Shown here piece by piece: positions 1-8,195 of a stretch of DNA of 64,000 nucleotides. A program made the translations under genes and the position numbers. The notes under the pieces are model-generated. The model made no database searches and had not been told where the DNA came from. It worked only from the letters and a program-made list of their open reading frames with translations. How positions within the stretch are numbered: position 1 is the first letter of the stretch; each line of letters begins with the position of its first letter. Origin of the DNA: DASXRU01 sp034665305 (lineage in GTDB: Bacteria; Acidobacteriota; Blastocatellia; Pyrinomonadales; Pyrinomonadaceae); NCBI GenBank assembly GCA_034665305.1, contig JAXDFZ010000014.1:409126-473125 (forward strand). Direction: 5' to 3'.

Positions 1-683
1 TCGTCACGCGTGAATGAATGATACGCCCTTATCGGACTCAGCTTGATAAAGCTCAAGCCTCACACTACTCAAGTAAACGTTCCTTCGAAATCCAATATCG
101 CCGGTGAGAGTCATAATGGCTTCACTTAAGAGACCGTTTGAAGTTGAGTCTGGCAGTTCCGCGCTTGTCGTCTGTCCGTGTTAGACTTTGCGCCTCTCCC
201 GTTGGATTAAGAATCAGGATTTGGGTAATCAGACTGCCGCCTCTTCACGGCGAGCAGAAGAACTTGCGCTGCAATGCAACCTCATCACCGTTCTCGACGC
301 TGTCCTCGATGTAACGAGCGTATCTTTCGGCCGCACCTGCGCTGTAAGCGATGCGGCCGGCTGATCCCTTCATGGAGACTCGTGGGCGTTATCGCTCTCA
401 GCTTCTTGATCCTAATGGCCTTCTTGAAATACCTCGGTTGGTACTGAAGCGTTTCGGTCCTTTCGAGACAAAAGCGATCGGCTAGAGTCTGTTTTCTATA
501 CAGCATGACCAGGAATTTCCGAGGCAAAAGGATTAACGAGCGAAAAACCAATAGTCTCCTGCACGTGGTTTCCCCATGTCAGAGAACAGGCACAGACGGT
601 TGAGACCCGACCATGGCACTCGGGTTGCGGTTGCTCGGGTCGTTAAGAGAGTCTAAGTTCGCGCAGATTGAGGAGGATGATAT
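1..683. other. stretch without a convincing gene
   Basis: No open frame here has a believable start with a ribosome binding site, a recognisable motif or normal residue composition. The longest minus-strand frame, about 285-551, is Arg-rich and shows no domain. The left window edge may cut a gene or regulatory region whose remainder is outside. Confidence 0.5.
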
Positions 684-863
684 ATGGGAGACAATGGTGG
701 CGGCAGCACAGGCGTGGTCGCCGTACTGGTGATCTTTGTGATCCTGATAGCACTGGGATTCTTCTTGTTCCGGGGCCGTCTCTTTGGTAACGGGGGGACG
801 AAGGTGAATGTAAACGTGTCCGCCCCGGCGCCCGCGAGTACCGCTCCAGCGCCGGCGAGATAG
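684..863 (+). CDS. small single-pass membrane protein, 59 residues
   Basis: The frame has a strong AGGAGG Shine-Dalgarno at 671-676, seven bases before the ATG. It encodes a Gly/Ser-rich N-terminus, one hydrophobic segment (about residues 11-29, beginning VVAVLVIFVILIALGFF), a basic RGRLFG patch, and an Ala/Pro-rich tail ending at TAG. Topology is probably N-out/C-in, because positive charge follows the membrane segment. I do not recognise a family. The start signal and clean membrane segment make it a likely real gene although it is very short. Its partner and function are unknown. The next gene downstream is the receiver-domain protein at 1124, too far away to be clearly co-transcribed. Confidence 0.7.
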   Translation: MGDNGGGSTGVVAVLVIFVILIALGFFLFRGRLFGNGGTKVNVNVSAPAPASTAPAPAR

Positions 864-1123
864 ACACGCTGTAGCGAGGCATCGAAACGTTTGCATTGAA
901 CAAGCGCCGGTATCTGAACTGAGCCACCAGCACATCGTGGCTTGGCGTACCGGCGTGGACCGGTATCAGCTACGGGAACAACCGTGAGGGAGGAATTTGC
1001 AGGATTGAAGAGCAGCATACTCCCCTTGTTGAAGTGAATAGGTTGTCAATTTTCACCTGCGTGCGCTACCGCACATAGTTATTAGTTGTTGACGGCGCAA
1101 CTACGCGATGCTAAGAACGACCC

Positions 1124-1495
1124 ATGCCCCCGACGTTACGCCTGCTATACGCAGAGGATGATCCAGACACACGTGAAATGATTTCCCTGGCTCTCGAAAA
1201 AAGGGGCTTCGCCGTAGTTTGTCCTGATAGTCCGAATGACTTTCTGAGCCGGGCGAAAAACGAACGGTGGGACGCTTATATGCTGGACACCTGGATGCCT
1301 GATATTTCAGGGGTGGAGCTTTGCAGGAAACTCAGAGAATTTGATCCCCGCACTCCGATTATCTTTTACTCCGCTGCCGCCTACGACCGCGATAGGCAGG
1401 ATGCATTGGCATGTGGGGCTCAAGCTTACATCGTCAAACCCGCTTCCTTTGACCTGCTGGTCTCAAGCCTACGGTCCGCCATTGAGTCCGCCTAG
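1124..1495 (+). CDS. stand-alone response regulator receiver domain (CheY-like)
   Basis: The 123-residue protein is a single REC domain. It has the acidic Mg-binding cluster E11-D12-D13, phosphoacceptor D55 (in YMLDTWMPD), a Ser at the Thr/Ser switch position (about S83, in IIFYSAAAYD) and conserved K105 (AYIVKPAS). There is no output domain, so it likely passes phosphate to, or regulates, a partner by protein contact. Single-domain receivers are common in Acidobacteriota, often as diffusible phosphate carriers for hybrid kinases. No kinase gene is adjacent. No strong ribosome binding site precedes the ATG, but the domain begins normally from this start. Confidence 0.9.
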   Translation: MPPTLRLLYAEDDPDTREMISLALEKRGFAVVCPDSPNDFLSRAKNERWDAYMLDTWMPDISGVELCRKLREFDPRTPIIFYSAAAYDRDRQDALACGAQAYIVKPASFDLLVSSLRSAIESA

Positions 1496-1601
1496 TGTTA
1501 CTGGGCTAACTCACTAATCCTCTATCTATTATCCGCAGGCTTTTCGCGTTTAATGGGCTCAATCCGCTCCGCTGTGTTATATAAGCAGAGCCGTCCTTTC
1601 T

Positions 1602-1750
1602 ATGATTAACGCATACGGAGCGTTGGTTCGCGAGCTTCGCGTTAACCGCCAGTAGACACAACAGAGTCTTGCGTTCCAGCTAGCATCGTTGTTGACTACC
1701 TGGGCCATATAGAACTCGGACAATCTCCGCCAAGCGAAAACTGGAAATGA
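1602..1750 (+). pseudogene. degraded XRE-type helix-turn-helix regulator
   Basis: From the ATG at 1602 the frame reads MINAYGALVRELRVNRQ, then TAG at 1653, then TQQSLAFQLASLLTTWA. After a +2 frame change near 1709 it continues IELGQSPPSENW to TGA at 1748. This matches the usual XRE/Cro layout: an LRxLRxxRxLTQxxLA helix pair, then the IExGxxxPS turn. One nonsense codon and one frameshift indicate decay. It lies in a 440-bp gap between the receiver protein and the CHAT gene. Identification rests on the motif pattern only. Confidence 0.45.
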
Positions 1751-1939
1751 GAAACGAATAAGAACGGCTTCTGTTCCTATGTTACCGGGCCAGGCCGTTC
1801 AAGGACGCGGTTCGCGCTGCCGTTTTAAAGCGCGTGCAGAAGATGAGCGGCCCACTCGGCCCTAAACCCCGGTAGCTTGCTCTGGCTGGTTGGATAGAAT
1901 GCCCCGGAATTTGGGTTCGGAGGAAAACTCATTACAATT

Positions 1940-4900
1940 TTGCAGGTTCAATGTTTTTCCGGCGGATGCGGCGAAGTTCAACCTCCACCTCCTTCCCCTC
2001 CCGCTTATCGTTTTCTGGCTTTCCTCTCAGTTAGAGCGTTTCCACGCAAGGCCGTGTTCACGTTGTGGATAGCATTACTCATATGCTGCGCGACGGACCG
2101 GGTCCTTCCACAAATCGCAGTCACGCACGCGCCTGTGAAAACCAGTATGCACGCCGCTGGTGAAGATGCCTCACGGCCTGACGTTCGCCAGCTCAAGGCA
2201 GGCCAATTGACCGAACGCGAGCTGAACGGCGGAGAGATCCATTTATATAGCGTCGTACTCAAGGCCGGAGAATACATGAAGGTGCTGATAGAGAAGCAAA
2301 GCACTGATTTAGAAATGCAAGCTTCTGATCCGTCCGGTAAGTTGGTGGCGGACATCAGCCTCGGGGAGACGGGCACCATCGAATCATTTTGGGCGCTGGC
2401 AAGCGTGACAGGAAATTATCAGATCAAGATCACTGCTCCTGAGATCAAAGGATCATACGGGCGCTACCTGATTCGTCTCGAAGACATCCTTGAATTGACG
2501 GCCGCGCCTGCCTCGGATCAAAAGGTCAGGGCCTATCGGCTGTTTTGGGAGGCCGGCGCACTTCGCGATCGGGGCGGGGCGGAGGGGTTTCGTGCAGCTT
2601 TGGAAAAATATCAGGAAGCCCTCTCGGAGTGGCGCGGGATTGGTGATCGTGTCGGCGAAGCCCTGACGCTTCATGAGACGGGATACATTTACTCCCGGTT
2701 GAGCGAGCAAAAGAAAGCGGCAGCTGCCTACGAACAGGCATTGCCCATTTGGCGCACCCTGAAGAACCACCGGCGAGAGGAGGCCAATACGCTATATAAC
2801 CTCGGCGCGTCCTACGCGTCGTATGGAAAAGTGACTGAGGCCGTGACTTGTTTTCAGGAAGCGATCAAACTGCAACAACTGGTTGATAAGGGTGGACTCG
2901 CCTATACCCTGAGCAATTTGGGACAAGTCTACACCAACATTGGTGATTTCCAAGCGGCACTCAAGTCTCATCAGGAAGCGCTGTCGCTGCGGATGGCGTC
3001 GGGAGACATTGAAGGCCAGGCGAGATCGCTGTCGAACATCAGCGGAGTCTATTTTGGTTTGGGCGAATTCCAGGAGGCGCTGAATTATTGTAAGCGGGCC
3101 TTGCCGCTTAGACGGGCAGCGGGCGATCGCCGGGGGGAAGCGATTACGCTCGCGAACATGGGTAATAATTATCGAGAGTTAGGTGACCCTCGAACCGCGC
3201 TGGAGTTTTATCAACAAGCGCTCCCGCTCCTGCAAGGACTAGCTGATCGTGATCGCACCAACGAGGCGGCGCTGCTCGATGCAATAGGCCGGGCTTATTA
3301 CGATTTGGGTGATTATCCAAAAGCGCTCGCCTCTCACAATCAATCCTTTTCGCTCCGCCAGCTCGTCAAAGACCGATACGGAGAAGGTTCTTCGCTGGAC
3401 AATCTGGGCAATACGAGTGCGCGGATGGGCGATCGAAAAAAAGCGCTTGAATATTTTGAGCAGGCGCTGGAGCTGAGACGCGCTACGGGAGATCGTCGTG
3501 GCGCAGCGGCAACTCTGCAGCATGCCGGCGAACTTTACAGCGAGGCGGGCGAGCAAGAAAAAGCAACCGCCTACTTCAACAGCGGCCTGACTCTTAGTCG
3601 GACCATCAAAAATCGTTTCATTGAGGCCAATCTTCTTTACGACCTTGCGCGCGTCGATCAGAGTGCCGGTCACCTGCTCGAAGCTCTAGCTCAGGTCGAA
3701 GACGCAATTGCGATCGTTGAGTCCAATCGTGCCCGGGTGGCTAGCGCCGATCTACGCACTTCGTTCTTCGCTTCAAAACAGGATTTTTATGAACTGGACA
3801 TTGATCTGCTGATGCAATCCTATCGGCGCGATCTGAACCAGGAGAACCTGGTGAAAGCCTTTAGCGTCAGCGAGCGCCGTCGCGCCCGCAGCCTGCTCGA
3901 TAGCCTGGGTGAGGCACAGTCGAACATCCGCCGGATCGCCCCACCAGCGCTGCTGGCACGCGAGCGGGAGTTGCGCGCAAAGCTCAACCAGAAAGCAGAA
4001 AATCAGATCAAACTTCTTAGCGGCCAGCACACGGCGGAGCAGGCGGCCGCGCTGGCGAAAGACGTTGAGACGGTCAGCACAGACTATGAACAGGCATTGG
4101 CCGAAGTCACAGCGTCGGATCCCCATTATGCCGCGCTCACACAGTCAGGTTCGCTCAGCCTGTCCAAACTTCAATCTGAGATCCTTGATCCCGACACGTT
4201 GCTGTTGGAGTACTCGCTGGGTCAGCAGCGAAGTTATCTGTGGGCCATTACGCGAACTGACATCACCGCCTACGAATTGCCTGGCCGTGCCGAGATCGAC
4301 AATCAGGCGCGTGATCTCTATGGCTTCCTTACTTCGCGCAATCGATTTATCAAGTTCGAAAAACCCGACGAGCGGCAAGCTCGAATCGCAAAGGCTGATA
4401 ACGAATACTTGCAAGCGGCAGAGCGCTTGAGCCAACTGCTCCTGGGCCAACTCGGTAAAAAGATAGCAGGGAAACGGCTCCTGGTTGTGAGCGATGGCGC
4501 GTTGCAATACTTGCCCTTTGCGGCCTTGCCATCGCCTGGCGCGAGCACTGCAAAACAGAATGAACCAACGAACCGCGCGGCCTATCGGCCTTTGATTGTC
4601 GATCACGAGGTTACCAATCTTCCTTCGGCTGCGATTCTCGAGGTGCTGCGCCGCGAAGTCCGAAACCGAAAGCCGGCGCCAAAGTCTGTGGCTGTCCTGG
4701 CCGACCCCGTGTTCAGCAAAACTGATGAACGCGTAAAAGCCGAGCTCCCGGTTCGGCAGTCCGGCGGCCGGGAAACAAGGTCGGGTGAAGCGGTGCGCGG
4801 CCAAAATACTTCAGAGAGTGAATTGCTAAGAGCGGTCAGAGATTTCAGTGAAGCGGATGGAATAGAGATCGAACGTTTACCCTCAACTCGGAAGGAAGCT

Positions 4901-5449
4901 GAGGCAATACTTGGCCTGGTACCCAAAGCTGATCAATTCGAGGCCCTCGACTTTCAGGCAAATCGTTCGGCGGCGACAAGTTCTGGGTTAAGCCAGTACC
5001 GGATTGTGCATTTTGCAACCCACGGTCTGCTGAACCCTACGCATCCGGGATTGTCCGGCCTGATACTCTCGCTGGTTGATCGACAGGGGAATGATCAAAA
5101 TGGCTTCCTGGCGACGCACGAGATTTTTGATCTCAACTTACCCGCAGACCTTGTGGTGCTCAGCGGTTGCCGAACAGGATTGGGCAAAGAGATCAAGGGT
5201 GAAGGAATGCTGGGACTGACTCGCGGTTTTATGTACGCCGGCGCCGCTCGCGTGGCCGTGAGCTTATGGGATGTAAATGACAGATCCACCGCGGAATTGA
5301 TGGGGAAGTTCTATGGCGAAATGCTCGGTAAGAAGAAGCTGAGTCCTGCTGCCGCCATGAGAAACGCGCAGATCGCGATGTGGAAATCCCGCGGCTTCAA
5401 CGCGCCTTATTACTGGGCGGCGTTTGTGCTGCAGGGCGAATACCGCTAG
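1940..5449 (+). CDS. TPR-repeat protein with C-terminal CHAT (caspase-like) protease domain
   Basis: The protein has about 1169 residues. The N-terminus has a hydrophobic stretch (about 42-53) compatible with a signal peptide or anchor, so it is probably exported. An N-terminal beta-rich segment (about 75-190) is followed by about nine tetratricopeptide repeats (about 200-600). The C-terminal CHAT domain shows the HFATHG motif (residues 1024-1029, catalytic His probably 1028) and LSGCRTGLG with C1077, plus the closing AAFVLQGEYR. CHAT proteases cleave partner proteins; TPRs usually provide partner recognition. The start is uncertain. A TTG at 1940 follows GGAGG at a long distance, and an in-frame GTG at 2056 just before the hydrophobic stretch is an alternative. 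The convergent gene at 5469 may be functionally linked, but adjacency is the only evidence. Confidence 0.9.
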   Translation: MQVQCFSGGCGEVQPPPPSPPAYRFLAFLSVRAFPRKAVFTLWIALLICCATDRVLPQIAVTHAPVKTSMHAAGEDASRPDVRQLKAGQLTERELNGGEIHLYSVVLKAGEYMKVLIEKQSTDLEMQASDPSGKLVADISLGETGTIESFWALASVTGNYQIKITAPEIKGSYGRYLIRLEDILELTAAPASDQKVRAYRLFWEAGALRDRGGAEGFRAALEKYQEALSEWRGIGDRVGEALTLHETGYIYSRLSEQKKAAAAYEQALPIWRTLKNHRREEANTLYNLGASYASYGKVTEAVTCFQEAIKLQQLVDKGGLAYTLSNLGQVYTNIGDFQAALKSHQEALSLRMASGDIEGQARSLSNISGVYFGLGEFQEALNYCKRALPLRRAAGDRRGEAITLANMGNNYRELGDPRTALEFYQQALPLLQGLADRDRTNEAALLDAIGRAYYDLGDYPKALASHNQSFSLRQLVKDRYGEGSSLDNLGNTSARMGDRKKALEYFEQALELRRATGDRRGAAATLQHAGELYSEAGEQEKATAYFNSGLTLSRTIKNRFIEANLLYDLARVDQSAGHLLEALAQVEDAIAIVESNRARVASADLRTSFFASKQDFYELDIDLLMQSYRRDLNQENLVKAFSVSERRRARSLLDSLGEAQSNIRRIAPPALLARERELRAKLNQKAENQIKLLSGQHTAEQAAALAKDVETVSTDYEQALAEVTASDPHYAALTQSGSLSLSKLQSEILDPDTLLLEYSLGQQRSYLWAITRTDITAYELPGRAEIDNQARDLYGFLTSRNRFIKFEKPDERQARIAKADNEYLQAAERLSQLLLGQLGKKIAGKRLLVVSDGALQYLPFAALPSPGASTAKQNEPTNRAAYRPLIVDHEVTNLPSAAILEVLRREVRNRKPAPKSVAVLADPVFSKTDERVKAELPVRQSGGRETRSGEAVRGQNTSESELLRAVRDFSEADGIEIERLPSTRKEAEAILGLVPKADQFEALDFQANRSAATSSGLSQYRIVHFATHGLLNPTHPGLSGLILSLVDRQGNDQNGFLATHEIFDLNLPADLVVLSGCRTGLGKEIKGEGMLGLTRGFMYAGAARVAVSLWDVNDRSTAELMGKFYGEMLGKKKLSPAAAMRNAQIAMWKSRGFNAPYYWAAFVLQGEYR

Positions 5450-5468
5450 CCAAAATCATGGCCCGGAA

Positions 5469-7478
5469 TTAGTGCGTTCGCTGCAGTCTCTTTATCTCAC
5501 GCAGTAGAGCTTTCGAAATGGTTGCTGACGCAACTGCTGAATCGCGCGGCAGAATCCTTCCCTCTTTTCGCGAAGACAAAGACCAAACCACCTGGCCGGT
5601 CGCATTCACTAATTCCAGGACCACTAATGAATTCGATTCCCGCCCCGGCACTCGGATAGCGTTCCCTTTAAATACTGCATCCGCATCGTCACGATTCTCA
5701 ACCACTTCGAAATGAGTGCTCGCGCGCAAGTGGCCAATCAGTTCTTTACGAAGTTCAACGCTAAACGGGTCATCTCCCAATGAATCGACATAGAGTCGTC
5801 TAACGGCAAGCAGCATCGCCGGAGTGTTTCTACGTTTTATCCCTCTCGTTCTCTCGATCTCACTTGTTTCGAGCCGGCCGGGTCCCGTGCGCCCGGCTAA
5901 ATTCAAACCGCTGTTCTGATCTGACCGCCCTTCTTTAGCTGCAGTTTCGGTTTGCGTTTGACCCGGGGAAGCCTCTGCCGGCGGCATATTTGGAAGGGCT
6001 GCTCCTCTACGATCGGCTTGCAACTGCGCCACCTGTGCCGGATTCGTCACGTCTGTTCCTCGCTGAAAGTAGAACCATAAACCAACGAGACATAGAACAA
6101 TGAACAGCAATGCCGGCGCTGGTTGTAACAAGTGGAGACCGCGGCGAGGGCGAAGGTCGACCAATCCCTTGAACCACGGTGCGATGTGCTGCGCCGGCAT
6201 TTCGTGCTGGTAACCGACCCGGAGCGTGGCGCGCCGTGTCTTACTGGAAGCAGCGGGAAAAGGTAAAACTTTCAAGTCGAGTCGCAGGCTCTTGCTGAGC
6301 GCGACGGATGTGTTCACCGGAAGGATACCTGATCGATCGTAAGCCAGCAGACAAACCGCAAGCGACGTATCTTCGTCTGCCTCAACCGGACCAACGGATT
6401 GAATTTCAACCAGCTCAGTTCCGTGCTCGAGGTCGAATTCCATAGTGCCGGAACGATCTAAGTCGAAATCCATCAGTCGCTGTCCGTCGATGAGAAGGCT
6501 TAGCGGACCTCCGGAAAACTTCTTCCGGTGGATAGCATTCTTATCCAGGTGACGTCTGATGACATCCCGTTCTCCTTCCGTTAGCTCTGCCGGGGTAAAC
6601 CGATCTTCGCTGGGCCGGGCTCCCGCGTCGGGAACAAAAAAGAACGGCAGTTCGAGGCGTTTGTCGGTCGGATCCAAACCCAAGGCCGCAGTCAAACGCC
6701 CCAGGCACTGTGGATGAATGAGGGTGTGAATGCGATTCAGTTCCACCCGGTGTTCTTTGTCGGGATCGCCATCCTCAAATAGGAGCTGCGTTATCACGTT
6801 GCTGTTTGGATCAAGCTCCGGCGGCAAAACACAATCCGAACGCCATGGAGTGAAGCGCGTCAGGCACTGCCTGACAAGCTCTGCATACGGTTGTGAATCT
6901 TCCTGAGGCTGGAATCGCTGTTCCCCGCGAAAACCGCGTTGCGTCTTTATTAGACTGCCGAAGCGATCGCTTATTGCCTGCATAAGGCGCTGTTTGCGGG
7001 AGCGATAGTAGTAGTCGTCCCGGATACGCTCAGGATCCTGCAGCACCAGATTGTAAATCTCCGACGTCTCCCCGGTGTTGTAGTTGTACAGCAAGCGACA
7101 GAGGCCGAGCGTTACGTAAAAGGAATTCTGCTTCGTGGTGATTCTGATCAGGTGTTTGACATAACGGATGATCAGATCTTCCTGCTGGAGATTTTTCTGT
7201 TGCCCCTCGAGCAGTCTTTCAAAGAACTCTGATTCAATGTAGACCAGCCGTTGTAGCAGGTGGATTTCACTTAAATTGACTTTCGTTCTGGACCCCGGAT
7301 GAGCCAATCGGCCCAGGGGAGTGTAATAGAGACGTCGGCCCTGGTTAGCCAGGGCTGTCTTCAGTTTATCCAGCGCTGTGGTTGCGACGTAGATCGAGGC
7401 GGGCCTGTCGCCGAGGATGAAGTAGGCGAGCTCGAAAGCTCTATTTAGCAATTCATCTGCAGGGCGAATTTCGCGCAT
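5469..7478 (-). CDS. hypothetical membrane protein with C-terminal periplasmic domain
   Basis: The protein has 669 residues. The N-terminal about 450 residues are helical and charged. The opening FELAYFILGDRPASIYVATTALDKL resembles proteins that sit beside ECF sigma factors in Acidobacteria (impression only). One membrane segment lies at about 453-471 (LLFIVLCLVGLWFYF), followed by a Pro/Gln/Thr-rich linker. The C-terminal about 110 residues (RRLYVDSLGDDPF.., FEVVENRDDADAVFKG) resemble the DUF/TolB-N-like domains that compute a secreted alpha/beta fold. It ends 19 bases from the CHAT gene stop, in convergent orientation. I do not recognise a named family and infer only that it spans the inner membrane, with a large cytoplasmic N-terminal part. 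Confidence 0.8.
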   Translation of the reverse strand: MREIRPADELLNRAFELAYFILGDRPASIYVATTALDKLKTALANQGRRLYYTPLGRLAHPGSRTKVNLSEIHLLQRLVYIESEFFERLLEGQQKNLQQEDLIIRYVKHLIRITTKQNSFYVTLGLCRLLYNYNTGETSEIYNLVLQDPERIRDDYYYRSRKQRLMQAISDRFGSLIKTQRGFRGEQRFQPQEDSQPYAELVRQCLTRFTPWRSDCVLPPELDPNSNVITQLLFEDGDPDKEHRVELNRIHTLIHPQCLGRLTAALGLDPTDKRLELPFFFVPDAGARPSEDRFTPAELTEGERDVIRRHLDKNAIHRKKFSGGPLSLLIDGQRLMDFDLDRSGTMEFDLEHGTELVEIQSVGPVEADEDTSLAVCLLAYDRSGILPVNTSVALSKSLRLDLKVLPFPAASSKTRRATLRVGYQHEMPAQHIAPWFKGLVDLRPRRGLHLLQPAPALLFIVLCLVGLWFYFQRGTDVTNPAQVAQLQADRRGAALPNMPPAEASPGQTQTETAAKEGRSDQNSGLNLAGRTGPGRLETSEIERTRGIKRRNTPAMLLAVRRLYVDSLGDDPFSVELRKELIGHLRASTHFEVVENRDDADAVFKGNAIRVPGRESNSLVVLELVNATGQVVWSLSSRKEGRILPRDSAVASATISKALLREIKRLQRTH

Positions 7479-7756
7479 AGGCAGGAGTCTGTCAGTACCA
7501 CCTGCGGCGGTTCTGAATTGGAAGCAGGCCCGTCAGCTCCGCAGCTTCAGAGATTTGGCGATAACACTCCCACAAGCTTGAAAGCGAATCGCCGAACCCT
7601 AGCACAGTCGCCGCTATTCAGTGTGGCATTTTCGTAGGGCGAATGTACCACGCTCGCACGCAGGCAACGAAGATATTGTCTTCCCCTCGCTGGCTGAGTT
7701 CATGCTCAAGCAACTGATAACCGAATCTCGTAGGGCCAAGCTGTTTTTCGAACTGA

Positions 7757-7993
7757 AGCACATCGAATCTTAAAGCGAGACAGACCGGCGGCGCGATTAA
7801 TGTTTCGACTAGCGGCGCCTTCACCACGAACGTTACCTTCGCCACTTTGGAATCAAGCAGCTCTCCGGGCACATTCAGCTTTCACAAGCTCAGTTCCAAC
7901 GGTGCCGCCAAGGGCATCACCGTCAATGCATTGACCGGAAGCGGCAGCTTCACAGCCACCGGCACGGGCGGCTCCGGGCTGTGTGATTACTGA
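7757..7993 (+). pseudogene. C-terminal remnant of a beta-helix/autotransporter-like surface protein
   Basis: The open frame 7757-7993 has no plausible start but reads like the repeats of secreted beta-helix proteins (TGGAINVSTSGAFTTNVTF, then GAAKGITVNALTGSGSFT, then TGTGGSGLCDY and stop). The Gly/Thr/Ser-rich GSFTxTGTGG pattern is typical of such proteins in Acidobacteria and Planctomycetes. It lies in a 700-bp gap with no intact gene. An overlapping minus-strand frame (7618-7872) has no motif and is not preferred. Confidence 0.4.
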
Positions 7994-8116
7994 CCAGAGT
8001 CAACAACGACGGGAGTGTGGGCGATAGGTCAGGAGGCAGTCGGCAGGGGCAGTGGGCAGGAATATGTTTAGGAGTTGTTTCTAACGGCTCCCGCCCTCGG
8101 CTTTCTGTAAAAGAGC

Positions 8117-8193
8117 GGCAAGCTGAAGCGTGAACTCTATGCGCCTGTTGCGCGCGTTGAAGCCTTCAACCCTACAGGTGCATAGAGTTCAAA
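8117..8193. repeat. 77-bp dispersed palindromic repeat, copy 1
   Basis: The core is an inverted repeat: GAACTCTATGCGCCTGT at 8132-8148 pairs with ACAGGTGCATAGAGTTC at 8174-8190 (16 of 17 positions). A second 77-bp copy lies at 16476-16552, with conserved flanks (GGCAAGCTG.. on the left). It ends 3 bases from the RND pump stop codon, so it may form the 3' hairpin of that transcript. Confidence 0.75.
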
Positions 8194-8195
8194 TA

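Noticed and set aside
7621..7773. 50-codon plus-strand frame with HAGNEDIVFPSLAEFMLKQL
   Set aside because: Looks coding-like and could be a relic, but it is too short and has no ribosome binding site or recognisable family; kept only as a note.
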